DNA of 64,000 bases from JAEUQQ01 sp963697285 (GTDB lineage: Bacteria; Acidobacteriota; Vicinamibacteria; Vicinamibacterales; JAFNAJ01), in NCBI GenBank assembly GCA_963697285.1, contig CAVONI010000010.1, positions 9,723-73,722 of the forward strand, in the 5' to 3' direction. Under the pieces are notes generated by a model. The model worked only from the letters and a program-made list of their open reading frames with translations. It did not search any database and was not told where the DNA came from. Positions 19,901 to 34,700 of the stretch are shown here, in pieces (the stretch's first letter is position 1; each line of letters begins with the position of its first letter). A program made the position numbers and the translations under genes.

Positions 19901-22656
19901 ATCCGTTCACGGGCGAACCGGCGCTGAACACCAAGGTCAAGCTGTCGGTCACTCCCGCGGTGGCGTCGGCACAGACCTTCTTTGCGCTACGCCCGCACGG
20001 CGGGCTGGGCACGCCCGACCCGACAGGCGACCTCACGAAAGACATCGAGGGCATGGGCTTCAAGGTGCCCGGCAGCACGCCATTCGCGCAGTACCAGGTA
20101 CGGATCGACACCGTGAACGAGCAGCCCCAGAGTTGCGGCGTGCCGATCAACTTCGACTTCAAGGTGCGCGCGTTCGAGTACACGCAGTCACTCGGTGTGG
20201 GCATGGGCGCGAAGTTCGGTCTCAAGGTCGAATTCGGCGCGACGGGCGGCATCGAGGGCGGCCTCAAGTTCACGTTCAACGTCAAGCGCGACCACCAGGC
20301 GCCCGAAGGCGCCGACCCGATTGCCCAGGCGCAGAACGACCTCGGCAACATCGTCGGCCTCGACTACGAGCCGTCGAGCAAGGGCACCCTCACGCTCAAG
20401 GCTGGCACGTCGCTCTTCGAGGTCGGGGGCGAGGTGTCGGGACTCATCAAGGCCAAGGCCGATGCCAAGGCCGAAGCCACCGCGGGCTTCAGCCTGGGCC
20501 TCGCCAACCGCTTCCACTTCGGCGGCTACAACACCTTGACCGGGCCGTCGGGCGCCAGCGAACGCGAGGAACTCGGCGCCCTGATCCTGTTCACGCTGTT
20601 CGAGAAGGGTGCCTACCAGATCGACCGCCTGGCGCAGTGGATTCCCGCGCTCCGTCGGCCCTTCGAACGCGTCCTCAAGCAGGTCGCACGATTCGAGCCG
20701 CGGCGGACGCACAGCGTCGGCACGTTCGGCGTCGCACTGCACGGCGAAGCGCACCTGTTCAAGGGGGATTTCGACATCCTGCCGCCGCCGAAGCCCGCCG
20801 AGGGAGCGGAACCGCCAAAGGAGTCGGGCAAGACGTTCCTCAACCTGACGGCGACGTACGGTGGCAACGCAGACATCGAGACCGTGCTCGAGCAGGTTGA
20901 AGGCCTCAAGGTTGGCGAGCGCACGCAATGGGTACACCTCGACTTCAAGTACGAGTGGAAGACGGCGTTCGAGGCGTCGTTGCCCGCATGGCAGGCTGAC
21001 CTCGAGAACTCGAAGTTCTCAGAGGACGAGGACGTCGACGCCAAGATCAAGGAACGCGGCAAGGAAGAACTCGGGAACCTCGAGAAGCTCATCACGAACG
21101 GCCTCGAGAAGGTCTGCGCGCCTGACTGCGGGACCGATCAGGCTGGCGGCGTGAGCTTCGGCGTGTTCTCGAAGCTGGAGGCGCAGCCGGGCGGACTCGC
21201 GCCCCAGTGGGTCTACAAGAAGGTGCTCGTCCGCTTCCGGAGCCCGAAGGAACTGGCAACCGGCACCGAGCAGAAGGACGAGAAGGGCGAGTATGCCCTG
21301 ACCTTCACGGTCGACGCGGATCGGTTCGCGCCTGGCTCAGAGGAGTTCAAGAAGATGCTTGGCCGTCTGCTTGGCAAGCTCAAGGGTGTCGCGCAGGCAC
21401 TCACCGACAAGCAGCGCGAACGGGCGAACCTGCTGATCCAGAGCGTGCAGGAGGGCAACCTCCAGCAGATCATCGTCGATGCGAACACGCCGGAGCCCTT
21501 CGATGGCGAAAAGGTGTTCAAGGACTTCATGGGCGCGTTGCGGGCGATTATCGACACGGGCGATGCCAGCGAAGAGATCACCAAGCGAAAGGACCACGAG
21601 TTCAAGATCGGCGGCAAGATCTCGGTCTTCGGTGCCGGCGCCGAGATCGAGTTCACGCCGCTGAAGTTCCAGCGCACCGTCGAGTACACGAAGGCAAAAG
21701 GACGGCTCCTGGCCGGCAAGCTCTTCATGCTCGAGGATTACACCGACACGATCCTCAACCCGTTTGACCCGAAGGCGTACTTCACCGAGACGGTTGACCC
21801 GTACATGAAGCGGGAGATCAACCAGGTTCTCGAACAACTGAGGGCCACGGTCGTGGAGCACCTCGAGGAGGGCAAGAAGGTCATCGAGGCGCCGTTCGTC
21901 AAGCTCAAGCAAGCGGTGTTGGATTCCACGGTCGTGAAGATGATCACCTGGCCGTTCCTGAAGAACCAGTTGCCGCAGGGTTCACCGGCGCCGTATCGGC
22001 CGCTCGACGACCTGACCGTGGCCGGGCGACCGCACTACGGCATCAACGGCTTCCACATGTTCGATTCCGAAACCGGCGTGCTGTCGGAGCCGGGCACGAT
22101 CGAGCTCACGTACGTCGACGCAGACATCGAGGGAACGGTTGAGGCGAACCTGCGCGCGTTCAGGTGGAACGCCGAGCGGCAGGACTGGGACCTCGTCGCG
22201 GCCACGCACGACACGACGGCGAACACGTTCACGGTGACGACCCCCCTCCTCGGGCTCTACACCGTCGGCGCGATCATGCCGCGCGGCGACATCACGTGGA
22301 CGGTCACCAACGCGACGGTCACGGGATCGGGCGCGTCGGCGACGACGACGGTGACGCTCGAGAGCGACGTCGTGCGGAACAATGACGGGTCGATGGTGCT
22401 GTCGGGCAGCTTCATTCACATCCGCCCGGTGGCCGATCAGGACCTCGGCGACTTCGGCGCCGACCCCATCGGTGAGGTCCTCACGCCGGATGCCGCACTG
22501 GCCCTCGACGGCGCGCAGGTGGCCGTCAGCCCGGATGGGCGCATCCGCGTGCAGTTCAGGGTGCCCGGCACGCAATCGGCGGTCTCGCTGCACGCCTACA
22601 GTGAGCACGGCACGCTTGACGGATCCGGGGTCGTCGAGCTTCCCCCACTGCCTTGA
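7905..22656 (+). CDS. Giant exported PKD/Ig/propeller protein (giant 1), four frame breaks
   Basis: A single gene of about 4,915 residues once four single extra bases (near 8877, 9161, 13455, 15615) are removed; 14,752 minus 4 bases is exactly 4,916 codons. Order by nucleotide: signal peptide (7905-8010); IPT/TIG-like segment; eight PKD repeats (8583-10786); two further PKD-like domains (to 11350); three bacterial Ig domains with the PG-V-GVASV-F-VDG pattern (to 12220); a carboxypeptidase-regulatory-like domain (12236-12510); two ZU5-like blocks (about 13300 and 14580); SbsA-type Ig domains (13965-14270, 16030-16380); an LVIVD-like propeller (16390-17550); a long mixed alpha/beta region with cysteines (17560-19100); a CARDB-like domain (about 19540-19790); a Gly-rich region (20190-20300); and a helical charged region (20950-22000). 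No membrane anchor or sorting motif is visible at the C-terminus. The start is GTG 7905, with GGAG 9 bases upstream. The function is unknown; a surface or extracellular structural role is inferred. Confidence 0.85.
8583..10786 (+). repeat. Tandem array of eight PKD-domain repeats
   Basis: Eight units begin with ACGAAYCAGAATCCG or close variants at 8583, 8859, 9136, 9413, 9689, 9962, 10238 and 10511. The unit lengths are 276, 277, 277, 276, 273, 276, 273 and 276 bases. Each encodes one PKD domain: TAPATAQTN, DASASxDPD, LPLTYxWxFGDG, VAPTHTFTTANTF, TVTLTVTDxRGGTGT. Units 5+6 and 7+8 are almost identical, a 549-base duplicated pair. The two 277-base units carry the extra bases that break the frame. 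Confidence 0.95.
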
Positions 22657-22710
22657 GGCTGACATGGCCCCAATCACGCCGCGAGTCCGCTTCTAGAGGT
22701 GAGGAATCTC

Positions 22711-25700
22711 GTGATCCGTCGCCACCCGTCCCTTCGTGTCGTCTTCGCCCGCGTGATCGCGCTTGTTGCGGTCCTTGCTGGCTCGGCGCAGGTCTCCGCT
22801 CAGCCTGCCCGCTTCCTGGGCCGCGAAGAGATCCTGCTGTACGGCATCGGCCTGCGCGTGGAACCCGCGACGCAGACGGTGCCAAAGGACTTTGCGACGA
22901 TTGTCAGCACCTTCCTGCAGGCCCCGATCCTGCCAGGCGACGTGCCGCCCTTCGCACCCGACGCCGAGATGCGGGCGACGCTGCGAGGGCCGAGTTTCGC
23001 GCAGCCCCTCGAACTCACCGCCAGGCCGAACTCGCCGTTCAACATCCCGCACCTCACGGTGCCCGGCACTCACGTGCTCGAGAACATCCGCCTGGTCTCG
23101 GGCGGCGAGGTCGTGCTCCACGCCACGCCCGAGAGCGCCCGCATCGAGGTCATCGAGCGCCTCCTCGTGACCACGGTCACCGCGCGCCCGCTGACGGCCG
23201 ACGAGATCCGCGAGAAGGGCATCGTCTTCGACAAGGACAACTTCCAGGCCTACAACTTCACGGCAGCCTTCGCGGTCGATGACGGCTCGAAGGTCAACGT
23301 CACGTTCCCGGTCGTGCTCCCGACGATCGCGACGCCCACGGATGTCGACGTCTCGACGGTTGACCTCCGGGGCGTTGACGGCCCGCTGCTGAGGAATCTC
23401 AAGACGCTCATCCCCGACACGCTCGCCATCCAGGCGCGCATCCCGAACCTCAGCGTCGTGGGCTTCACGCTGACGCTCGACGAGGGCGCACCGGCGGGCC
23501 AGAGCTTCTACGTCCCGCCCATCCCGGGCGTCGTCGTCATCCCCGGCGACATCGGGTTCCTCAACCAGTTCTTCAGCGTGATGCTGATGGTCGCCAACGT
23601 CGCGCCGACGGGCTCGAACCTCGTGGTGAGCGAATTGACGGCGAGCATCGTGCTGCCGCCCGGCATCGACAACGTGGTGGGCTCGGCTGACGACCCACTG
23701 GCGATGGCGAACCTGGCGACCGGTGCGTCGGCGCGCATCGTCCCGGTCACGCAGGCCGGCGCCGATGGCAAGCTCGGCACCGGCGACGACATCACCACCC
23801 TCGGACCCAGTCAAACGGGCAACGCGGAGTTCCTCGTCGAGGGCCGCCGCGAGGGTACCCACATCGTCGAGATGGAGCTGGCGGGGACGCTGAACGGCTT
23901 GCCGATCGGCCCGTTGCCCATCCGCGGCCGCGCGGCCGGCGCGGTGCTGGTGCGCAACCCCGTGTTCACGCTGACCTTCACGCATCCCGACATCGTGAAC
24001 GCCGGCGAGCCCTACACGCTCGACATCACGGTCACCAACACGTCGGAGTCGCCTGCCAACTTCGTCAGCCTGAACCTGTTTTCGCAGAACATCAGCGGTG
24101 CGCGGCTCGACGATGACGCGACGAAGGGGATCGACAGCATTCTGCCGAACGACTCGGCGACGGTGTCGTTCCGACTCGTCTCGAACCTGACGGGCACCGT
24201 GACCGCCGCGACACTCGACTCGAACGAGAACGTCGCCGGACGCTTCCAGCTGAAGACTGCCGTAGGCGAGCTTGGCGTGCCGCTCTCGCCCGACTCGCTG
24301 ATCCTGCCCAAGGAGGCTTCCGGCCTGCCGAAGGAGTTGCGCGATGCGGCGCTCGGCCTCCTCGGCCGGGCATGGGCCGTTGCCACGGCTCCAGCGGCGG
24401 CGCTGCCCAAGGACCTCTCGCGCTTCTCGCGGCAGCTCGTGATCGATCGCGCGGTCGAGACGGCAGAAGCCGGCTTCCGCGTGCAGTTGGGTGAACCCCT
24501 GCCACGAGCGGTCAGCACGCTGCTGTTCGACTTCCTCGGCAGCGACTACACCGAACTGGCGTCGCGCGTGCCCGCCAACGACACGACGGGACTCCTGGGA
24601 TTACTGCAACGCGACTTCAAGGGGTTCGACCTGCTGCGGCGGCGATCGGTGCGCGGCGACGTGATGGCAGGGGTGATGGCGAAGATCCTCGCGCCATCGC
24701 TGGCCGGCGGCGCCGAGGCGTTCCATCGCGACTTCGCGGAGCAGGCGACGTCGCGTCCGGCACACCTGTCGGTCCTCGTATCGGGCGCGAGCGGCGGTGC
24801 ATTGAACTTCGACGCGAGCCTCGTCGATGCCTCCGGGCGACGCCTTGGACCGATGGACGCCGGCAAAGTCGTCAGCGAGATCCCGTTCGGCGACGTGCTG
24901 ACGTTCGCGAACGACCAGGGCGCGACCACGGCGCGCCTGTTCGTCATCGCCGTGCCCGAGGCGGGCGCCTACTCGCTGGTATTGTCACCACTCGCCAACG
25001 CCCCGCCAGGGAGCCAGTACGACGTGAGCGTCGTGCTGCCCGGTGCCGACGGGAAGCTGCGCGTGACGTCGCTCTCGGGCCTCGATGCGACCAGCGGACT
25101 CGACGTGACCAACGGCGCGGCTGACCCGGCCGCGTTGTACCGCGTGACGCGTGATCCGCAGGGCGGATCGACGAGCACACCGACGCTGTCGCTCGTGAAC
25201 GACCCCCTGCCCACGGTGCTCGGGGTCGTCCAGATGGCGTCGGCCGACGTCGTCGGCTGCTCAGAAGAAGAGCTGAACCGCGTCTACAGCGTCGGCCGCG
25301 TCGTGGCGGTCCTCTTCTCGGAGGAAGTCACCCCCGAGAGCGTGCAGGACAAGCTGGCGGCCGCCCATGTCGTCGCGTTTCGTCCCGAAGACAACCGCGC
25401 CGTCAGCGTCGCACTTCAGCCGGGCCGGCGCATCGCGTTCGTCGCGCTTCGCAAGCCCGTGGGACCGCTGGTCGCGCGGATGATGACCGTGGAGGGCGCT
25501 GTCGATCGAGCCGGCCAGATGATGGACGGTCCCGTGACCCTGCCCATCCAGATGACCGTGGGCTTCGACGCCGCCGTCGTGTCGGGACGCGTGCTCAACG
25601 CCGATGGCACCGCCGCCGAGGGCATGAGCCTCCGGATGTTCTACGAGGTGACGTGCGCTGGTGGGGCGCAGACGTTCGGCATCGGGGAACTGACGACGGG

Positions 25701-28700
25701 CGCCAACGGCAGCTACAGCTTCGACCATGTGGTCTTCGCCTCGCCGGTGACCGTCAAGTTGGTCGCGGTCGACGAAGACACCAATGACCTGCGCATCGTG
25801 CGGTTCAGGCCCGCGCGCGCCGGTCAGCGGTTGAACGTCGACGTCGTGTTCATCGGGCGCGGAACCGTCACCGGGGTCACGTATGCCGAAGACGGCCGAA
25901 CGACACTGCCAGGCACCGCGATCCGTGTCACGAGCCTCACCGACCGGAGCCAATACGGCACCACCACCGATGCCGCCGGCGCGTTCACGATCGCCCGAAT
26001 CCCCGTGGGACCCATCCTGGTTGAAGCGGTAAACGTCGCGCGACCCGCCACGCTGTTCGTCAGCGACGTCATCCCGTTTGCCGGTGCGGTCGTCACACGC
26101 GACATGTCGCTGCTCGACGTCGACACGACCGGGACGTCGATCACGACCGGCGTCATCACGGGACGCGTGTTGCGCGCCGACGGGATCACGGGGATCGAGG
26201 GCGTCCCGGTCATCGCCTACTACCAGGGCCACTCGCAGGCGGGCGTCGGGTGTCCGTCGCCGGGCTACGGCCCTCCCCCCTCGGAGTGCGCGGTCGCGGT
26301 GGTGCAGAGCGGGGCCGACGGGGCGTTCACGTTCCCGAACGTGACGAGCGGCGCCCTGCGCATCTACTCGTTCGACCAGACGGGCCTCGAAGAGGGTTCG
26401 GTGCGCGTCACGCTGCTGCCAGACGCGACCTTCGATCTCAATCTGCTGCTCTCGGGCGGGGTGGGCACCGTGCGCGGCACCGTGCTCGACGCGTCGGGGC
26501 AACCGGTGAGCGATGCCGTGGTCGGCGGCGGGCTCAGCCTCGTCAACGTGAACCCGGCCGACGGCACGTTCGTGTTGACCGACGTGCCCATCGGCAACCG
26601 CACGCTGGTGGCGGTGAGCGAATCGCTGCGCGCGCGGGGCGAGACAACGATTGACCTCGTGCAGGCGGGCGAGGAGATCAACGCCACGATCGTGCTCGAG
26701 CCGTCGGCGTCGATCTCTGGCGTGGTTCGCGACTCGCTGGGCGTTGCGCAGGCCAACATCAAGGTGTGGGTGTTCACCGACTGCTTCGACAAGTTCGAGC
26801 AACCCAGCATCTGCATCCAGGGACAAGCCACGACGAGCGCGACGGGGGGCTATCGTGTCGACGGGCTGAAGCTCGGCACGTATCGGGTATCGGCGTTCCG
26901 CGCCGATCTCAAGGACGGCAACATCGCGCAGGTCGCGCTCCGGTACAACGAGCAGGTCCTCAAGACCGACATCACCTTCCGCGGCGCACTCGGCACGGTC
27001 ACGGGCCGCGTGCTGCGCGCGTGCGGCACGCCGCCGTGCGCTGACACGCCCTTGCCTGCCAGGGTCGCGATCTCGGGTGAGCGCCTCGTCCTGGCCGGTG
27101 GCCAGGTCGCCACCGAGTTCCGCTACGTGCAGAACTTCAAGGTCGTCGACAACGACTTCACGACGGGCGAGTTCGAGTTCGATGGCATCTGGGCCGGCGA
27201 CTTCACGGTGAGAGCCGCGGGGCAGTTCAGCCCCGAGCCGGTGTCGGCCGCCGGCACGATGACGCCGGGCCAGACGGTCAACATCGACCTCCGCTTGCAG
27301 CCCACGAGCCGCATCACAGGCATCGTCTACGAACCCGATGGCTTCACGCCGGTGACGAACCGCCAGATCGCGCTCGAGTTCAAGTCGAACGCCGTGGTCG
27401 TGATCTGCACCGAAGACAGTTCCACCGGCGAGACCGACTGCCAGACGATTCCCCAGGGCATCCAGTCGGCCAACGCGGCGACCGATGCGCAGGGACGCTT
27501 CTCGTTCCCCATCGTCAACGCGGGCCCGTTCACGATCACGGCGACCGATGCGACGCAAGGCAAGACCGCCCGCATCGAGGGCACCGTACGCGCGGGCGAG
27601 ACGGTCGACGTCTCGACGCGCCTGCTCGGGCGCAGCCGCGTTGTCGTCAACGTCAAGCGCAGCGATGGGCTGACGCTCATCCCCAACGCCCGCGTCGACC
27701 TCGCGCAGGTCGACTATCCGAAGGCCACCCGCACGGGCGTGACGAATGCCAGCGGGCAGGTGATCCTCGAGGGCGGCGACGCGCTCAGCGAGGGCCTCTT
27801 CGTGGTCACGGCCACCGACCAGAATGGCTTCGTCGGCCGTGCGTCCGGCAACGTCGTCATCGATGGTGGAACCGTCACCACCAACGTGTTCCTGTTCGAC
27901 GCCACCGGGACCGTCATGGGCCAGGTGTTGCGCGAGGATGCGACCACGGCCTTCGTGCCCGTCCCCAACGCCGAGGTGCTGATCAGCACGAGCAGTGGCC
28001 CGATCGCCTTCACGGTGACCGACGCGCAGGGGCAATTCGAGGTGCCGCTGGTGCCAACCGGATCGCTGACGGCCGAGGCCTTCGACCCCGTCACGGCGGG
28101 CCGAGGGCGCCTGACCGCAGTCGTGATCAACAACCAGCCCACCACCTTCAGCATCCGCCTCGAGGCGCTTGGCGTCATCCGCGGCACGTTGCAGCAGTCG
28201 GGCACGCTGACGCCGCTGAAGGGGTGGACCGTCAGACTGAACCAGCTGACGCCGTCGGGACGCCACCTGCCGCAGCAGCTCGCGCAGACCGGCGTCGACG
28301 GCACGTTCAGCTTCCCTGGCGCCTCGGTCGGCACCTTCGGCCTGAACGCCACGCAGCGCGATGTCGTGGCCACCGCCACCGCCCAGGGGACCTTGACCCG
28401 CGGCGGGCAGTTGGTCGAGGTGCCGATGATCGCGAACATCGTGCGTCGCGTGACCGGCACGGTGACCGGCATCGTCGTGGGCCCCACGGGACTGCCGATC
28501 GCGAACGCGCAGGTGGACGTGTGCGGCACGGGTGAGGCCTGCCGACCGACGACGGCTGGCGCCGACGGACGATTCGAGCAGGCCGACGTCCCGCTCGGGC
28601 GATTCACGGTGCGCGCGAGCGCGCAGGTCAGCGGCGCACCGAGCGTCGGCACCACGGGCGGGACGCTGCTGTTCGAGGACGACACGGCCGACGTCACGAT

Positions 28701-31700
28701 CGCGCTGCTTGGGCTCAGCACCATCGAAGGCACCGTCTACGAACTCGTCGGCACGACCCGCGTGCCCGCGGCCAACGCCACCGTCAGCCTGTCGGGGCAA
28801 CCCGGGAGCGGCTGCGCAGGGGCCTGCACGCAGGGAACGGGACCCGACGGCACGTTCCGCTTCATCAACGTGCCCGCACGCACCTTCACGGTCGCCGCCA
28901 CCGGCCTCAGCGGCCAGCGCGGGTCGATCGGCGATGCGCTCAACTCGGGTGAGACGAAGACCGGGCTCGAGATCGTGCTGGCACCCGCGGTGTCGCTCTC
29001 TGGTCGCGTGCTCCTCAGCACGGGCGAGCCTGCGCGCGGCATCGTCGCGGAGTTCGCGCGAGGCAACGCCAGGCTCTTCGCGGAGACAGGCGAAGACGGC
29101 CGCTTCATGTTCGACGCCGTCACGGCGGGCGCGTACACGCTGCTGCTGCAAGACCCCGTCGGGATCGGGCTCGCGCGCCGCGCCGGCACGATCGTGGTCG
29201 CGGGTCCCGTCGATGTCGGCGACACGACGCTCGACGACGTCGCCCCGATGGTCATCACGTCGGCACCCGGCGCCGACGCCGTCGGGGTGAGCATGACGAC
29301 CGAGGTGCGCGTCACGTTCTCTGAAGCCGTGAGCACGTCCACGGTGAACAGCAACACGGTGCTGCTGCTCGGACCGTCTGGGCCGATCACCGGGCTCGTC
29401 GATCTGATCGACAACGACACCGTCGCGCGGTTCCGGTTGCTGCCAGGGGTGACGCTGGCCGACAAGACGCTCCACAGCATCCGCGTCACCGGCGTGAAGG
29501 ACCTCGTGGGCCGCAGCATGGCGGCCGATTTCACCACGTCGTTCACGACCGTCGACACGACGCCGCCAACGGTCATCGAGACGACGCCAACGATCGACGC
29601 GAGCGGCGCGACGATCTACACGACCATCCGCGCGCGCTACTCCGAGATCGTCGACGTCACCCGCTTCGCGGGCCCTGCGATCGTCGTGCGCGATCCAGGC
29701 GGCGCGGCGCTCGAGGGCCGCATCGACTACCTCTTCGGGAACACGACCGTCGTGTTCACCCCGACCCGGCCGCTGCTCGAAGACACGCGCTACACCGTGC
29801 GCATCGCGCGCGCCACCGACCTCACGGGCCTCGCGCAGGCCAGCGACACCGAGTTCGCCTTCTCGACGACCGATCGCACGCCGCCGGTGGTGACGACGCT
29901 CGTGCCGGCCGGCAACGGCACGGTCATCGAGAATGCCATCACGAGCGTCGCTGCGACCGTCACGCCCGCCGACGTCGCGTTCGTCGACTTCTTCATCAAC
30001 GGCGCCTTCGCCTTCACCGATCGCCTGTCGCCGTTTGCGATGACGCTGCAGGCCAGCCCGGCGTTCGGCGCGCCGGGCGCACGCATCACGGTCTCGGCCC
30101 TCGCCACCGATACCTCGGGGAATCGGTCGACGACCCCCGCCGTCGCATTCGTGGACGTCATCGCCGACCAGGCGCCGACAGTCGCCGTCGTCTCGCCCAC
30201 GGCGTCGATCGACGCGAGCCCCGGCCAGTACATCGAAGTGCGAGTCGACGCCGCCGACGACCTTGGCGTGACACAGGTGGCCTACTCAGCGCGCGGCATC
30301 TCGGTCATCGGCGCCGCGACGCGCCCGGTGACCCCGTCAGCGACGACGCGAACCGAAACGTTCGCGTTCAACGTGCCGTTGTCGGCCCTGCCCGGATCCA
30401 CGATCACGATCGACGCCAGCGCCCTCGACACCAAGGGCCAGAGCCGCGCCGCGACACCCGTGATCGTTCACGTGCTCGACGGCCTCGGCCCGACCGTCGA
30501 GATCACCGGGGTGAGTTCCGGTGAGCGCGTCCAACCCGGACAGACCGTCACCGCCGTCGTGTCAGCCAGCGATCCCGGCAAGCTCGCGGCGATCGGGTTC
30601 TCGACAAGCGGCATCGTCGTCACGAGCACCGAGCGCGCGGTGGCGCCGCCGCAGAACGCGGTGGCGACGTCGTTCACCTTCACCGTCCCTGCGAACGCCA
30701 CGTCGACCGACCGCGTGTTCCTCGACGCGTTCGCGCGCGACGTTGCGGGCAACCGGACCGACGCGGCCCGCCTGATCCTGCCGGTCGCCGACCGCGTGGC
30801 ACCCACCGCGAGCATCCGCACGCAGAACGGCACGCTCGACATGATTCCTGGCCAGCCGGTCACGGTCATTGTCGATGCACGCGACGACATCGGCGTCTCG
30901 CGCGTGCTCATCACCGGAACCGGCGCGTTCAGCGTCAGCGACAGCAAGTCGTTCGCGTCGGCGACCGCCGACGCGACGGCGAACTTTGCCATCAACGTCC
31001 CCTCGAACGTGGTCGCGGGTGCCGAGTTGATCGTGTCGGCGCGATCGGTCGACGCGTCGGGGAACATCTCGACACCGGTCTCGCTGACCCTGACGGCACG
31101 TGCGGCGACGGACCTCACGATGCCCGCGTCGCTCACGCTGCTGGCGGGCGAGACCGCCGCGCTTGCCGTCACGCTCGGCGCGCCCGCTCCTGCCGGTGGA
31201 CTCCGCGTCGATCTGAGTTCGAACGCGACGGGCATCGCAGGCGTGACACCGACGCTCGTGTTCGCCGCGGGCGACGTGGCGCGTGACGTCACCGTGACCG
31301 CGATCTCGGGCGGCACAGCGCAGATCAGCGCCGCCATCGACGGCGTTGCGCGCGCTGCCACGACCGTCACGGTGCGCGGCGGCGTCGTGCGCGGCACGGT
31401 CGTCACGGCGAGTGCGACACCCGGAGTGTTCGACCCGGTCGCAAACGCACAGGTGACGGTGTTCCACGCCGGGACAGCGCTCACGACGACGACCGATGCC
31501 ACGGGCGCGTTCTTCGTCGAAGGGGTGCAGGGAACCGGTTCAGGCAGCCAGGCAACCGGCTTTGCCATCCGGGCCACCGACGGGACGCTGATCGGTTACA
31601 GCGAAGGGTCGCTGTCGGTGCCCAACGGGTCGGCCACGATCACCGTCATCCTGCTGCCAGCCGGGACGCTGCACGGCACGGTGTACCTCGCCGACGGCTC

Positions 31701-34700
31701 GACGCCGGCGGGTGCGGATGCCAGGGTCGACCTGTACGAAGCGTCCGTGGCGAACGTCATCATCGCGACGACATTCACGGCCGCCGACGGGACGTGGCAG
31801 TTCCCGCTGGTCGCGATCGACGACTACATCCTGGTCGCCTCTGACGTGACGGGCAATCTTGGACGCACCAACGCGTCCATCACGCAGAGCGGGCTCGACG
31901 TGAACGTCCCCATCACGTTCCTCGGTCGTGGCACGGTCAACGTGACCGTCGTCAACGGCGCAGGCGCGCCCGTCCCGAACGCTGCGGTGTCGTTCCGGGC
32001 CAGCAGCATCTTCGGCGCGGCACCGCTGCGCACGGCGCCGACCAACGCCAGCGGCGTCGTCAGCTTCGCGAACGTGTTCGTGGGCTCGTTCTCCGTGACG
32101 GCCAGCGACCCGCAGACGAACCAGGGCGGATCGACCAACGGCTTGGTCACCGCCGACGGGCAGGTGGTCAACGCCACGCTGACCCTGTCGTCGTATGGAA
32201 ACCTGCGCGGCACGGTCTACCGGTCGAACGGGACGACGCGAGCCAGTGGCGCGTCTGTCACGTTCAGGTGCAACTCCGGCTGCCAGTTCACGACGACGGC
32301 CGACAGCAACGGCAACTACGAGTTCGCGTTCCTCCCCTTCCAGGCGTTCACCGTGCGGGCCGTCGACGGCGGCACGCGCGCGCAGGGCGCCTCGTCGGGC
32401 CAGTTCCAGGTCAGCGGCGAGACCCTGGTGCGCGATGTCGTGTTCGAGCCGCAGGGCGCCCTGCTGGTCACCGTCAACGACGCCAACGGCCAACCCGTCA
32501 ACGGCGCCAACGTGACGGCGCAGGTCACGGCCGCCTTCCCGCTTGCCGACTCGATGGCAGGCGTAACGGGCGTCGTGAACGGCACGCCCGGCCAGGTCCT
32601 GCTCGATCGGCTGCTGGTCGGCCCCGTCACCGTCACCGCCTCAGCGGGCGGGCTGGGCGGCAGCACGACCTCGGCGATCGTCGCCGACGTCGTGACACCG
32701 GTCACCATCCAGCTCGAGCCGCGCGCGACCATCACGATCACGGTGTTCGACCAGGATGGGCAGACACCGGCCACTGGATCCGTCGCCCTGCTCAATGCGG
32801 GCGGCAGCACGCTCGCCAACGCCAGTCTTGGCGGCGGTGTCGCGACCTTCGCCGATCGGAAGCTCGGGACATACGCCGTACGGGTGACCGACACGGGCGG
32901 ACGCGTCCGGGCCTTTGCGAACGCGATCGTGCTCGACACGAACGGCGAGGTCGAGACGCGTCAACTGACGTTCGTGGGCCTCGGCACGGTGCGCGGCCGC
33001 GTCCTGCACACGACCGATGTCGGCAACCTCACGGTCACGCTGCGATCGTTCAACGCCGATTTCGGCGGCTACTTCCACGACCAGACGGATGCGGCGGGCA
33101 ACTATGAGATCACGGGCGTCCCGCTGGGTCTCGTCAAGGTGTCGGCAGCCAAGCCCGCCGAGTCGCTGATCGGCGAGACGACGAACACGCTGGCGAGCTT
33201 CCTGGTGCCACTGACGCTCGACATCCTGCTCGAGAACAACGCGGTCACCCTGCCGACGACGCTCTGCGATGCCAACGCGACGAGCTACACCGTGGCACAG
33301 GGTGGCGGGCTCAGAACGGCACTGGCAGCGTGTTCTTCCGCGGCGCATTCGCCCTCGACCTGACGAGGAACGGCACGACGACGCGATTTGCTGGCCCTGC
33401 CTTCGGCACGCGCGAGGACGGCGGTCGCGAGATCGCGACGCGCGACACCGTGCACGGCCTCAACATCACGCGCAAGGTGTTCGTGCCCGACACCGGGTAC
33501 TTCGCCAGGTTCGTCGAGTCGTTCTCGAACCCGACCGGCGAGCCCATCACGGTCGACGTGTCCATCGCGTCGAAGCTGTATGGCGGCCGCACGTCGTTCT
33601 GCTGCGTCTACGACGAGCGCGATCACTACGTGGCCACGACCTCGTCTGGTGACTCGGCAATCGGGACCGACGACGAGTGGATCTCGCTGGGCGGGTCGGG
33701 CAGCAATCCCTACGTGGGCAGCTACGACGGGGCGTCGCTCGGCGTCGTGTTCGACGGCCCGGGAGGCAGCGACACGATCGACAGCGTGACGTGGACGCCA
33801 TCGGCAGCCGACAACCCACTCACCTACGGCTGGAACAGCATCACGATCCCCGCCGGCGGCACGGTGTCGCTGATGCACTTCGTGTCGGCGCAGGGCGGCG
33901 CGCAGGGAGCGACGGCGTCGGCACAACGCCTGGTGCAGTTGCCGCCTGAGGCCCTCGACGGGCTTGCGCCTGACGAGATCCTGACCATCACGAACTTTGC
34001 GGTGCCGGCTGGTGGCGTCAGCGCGGTGGCGCCGCTGCCGGCCATCACCGGCACGGTCACGGGCAGGGTTTACGAAGGTGACGGCACCACGCCCGTGCCT
34101 GGAGCCTCGGTGACGTTCCAGAGCACGGCAGGCGTGTTCCCGCGGCGACTGACGTTCGGCACGAACGCCGGCGGCGAGTTCACGCTGACGGGCGGGATCG
34201 GCGCGCCGGTGCCCATTGCCGACTTCAACCTCTTCGCGTCGTATCCGAACGTCAATTTCACGAACTCGCAGACCGACACGGTGTCGTTCCCCGAGTCGGC
34301 GACGTCGGTGTCGCACGACATCGTGTTTGCGGAGTACGGCATCTTGACCGGCGTGGTCACGCGGCACACCGGGGCGCCCGTGCGGGACGCGTACGTGACG
34401 GGGCCGTACCAGCGCTACGCCTACACCGCCGCCGACGGCCGGTGGCGCATCGGCGGGGTGCCTGCGCAGACGTACACCCTCTCGGGCCAGATCAATCACC
34501 CGCAGGGCACCGCGCTCCAGATCCAGCCGACCGTGGTCACGCTGGCGAAGGGCCAGGTCCGCGACGATGCGCTCGTCATCGAGCCCACTGGCACGCTGAC
34601 GGGCGTTCTCAAGAATGCGGCCGGCGCGCTGCAGGTCGGACGCTCGGTGCAGGTGAGCAACGCCGGGAACACGTTCCAGCGTTACACGACCACCGACACG

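Noticed and set aside
15595..29475. Very long open frames on the strand opposite the giant genes (over 1,000 codons)
   Set aside because: They are mirror frames created by high GC and strong codon bias. Their translations are Arg/Asp/His-rich and low in complexity, without recognisable motifs, while the plus-strand frames show clear domains.
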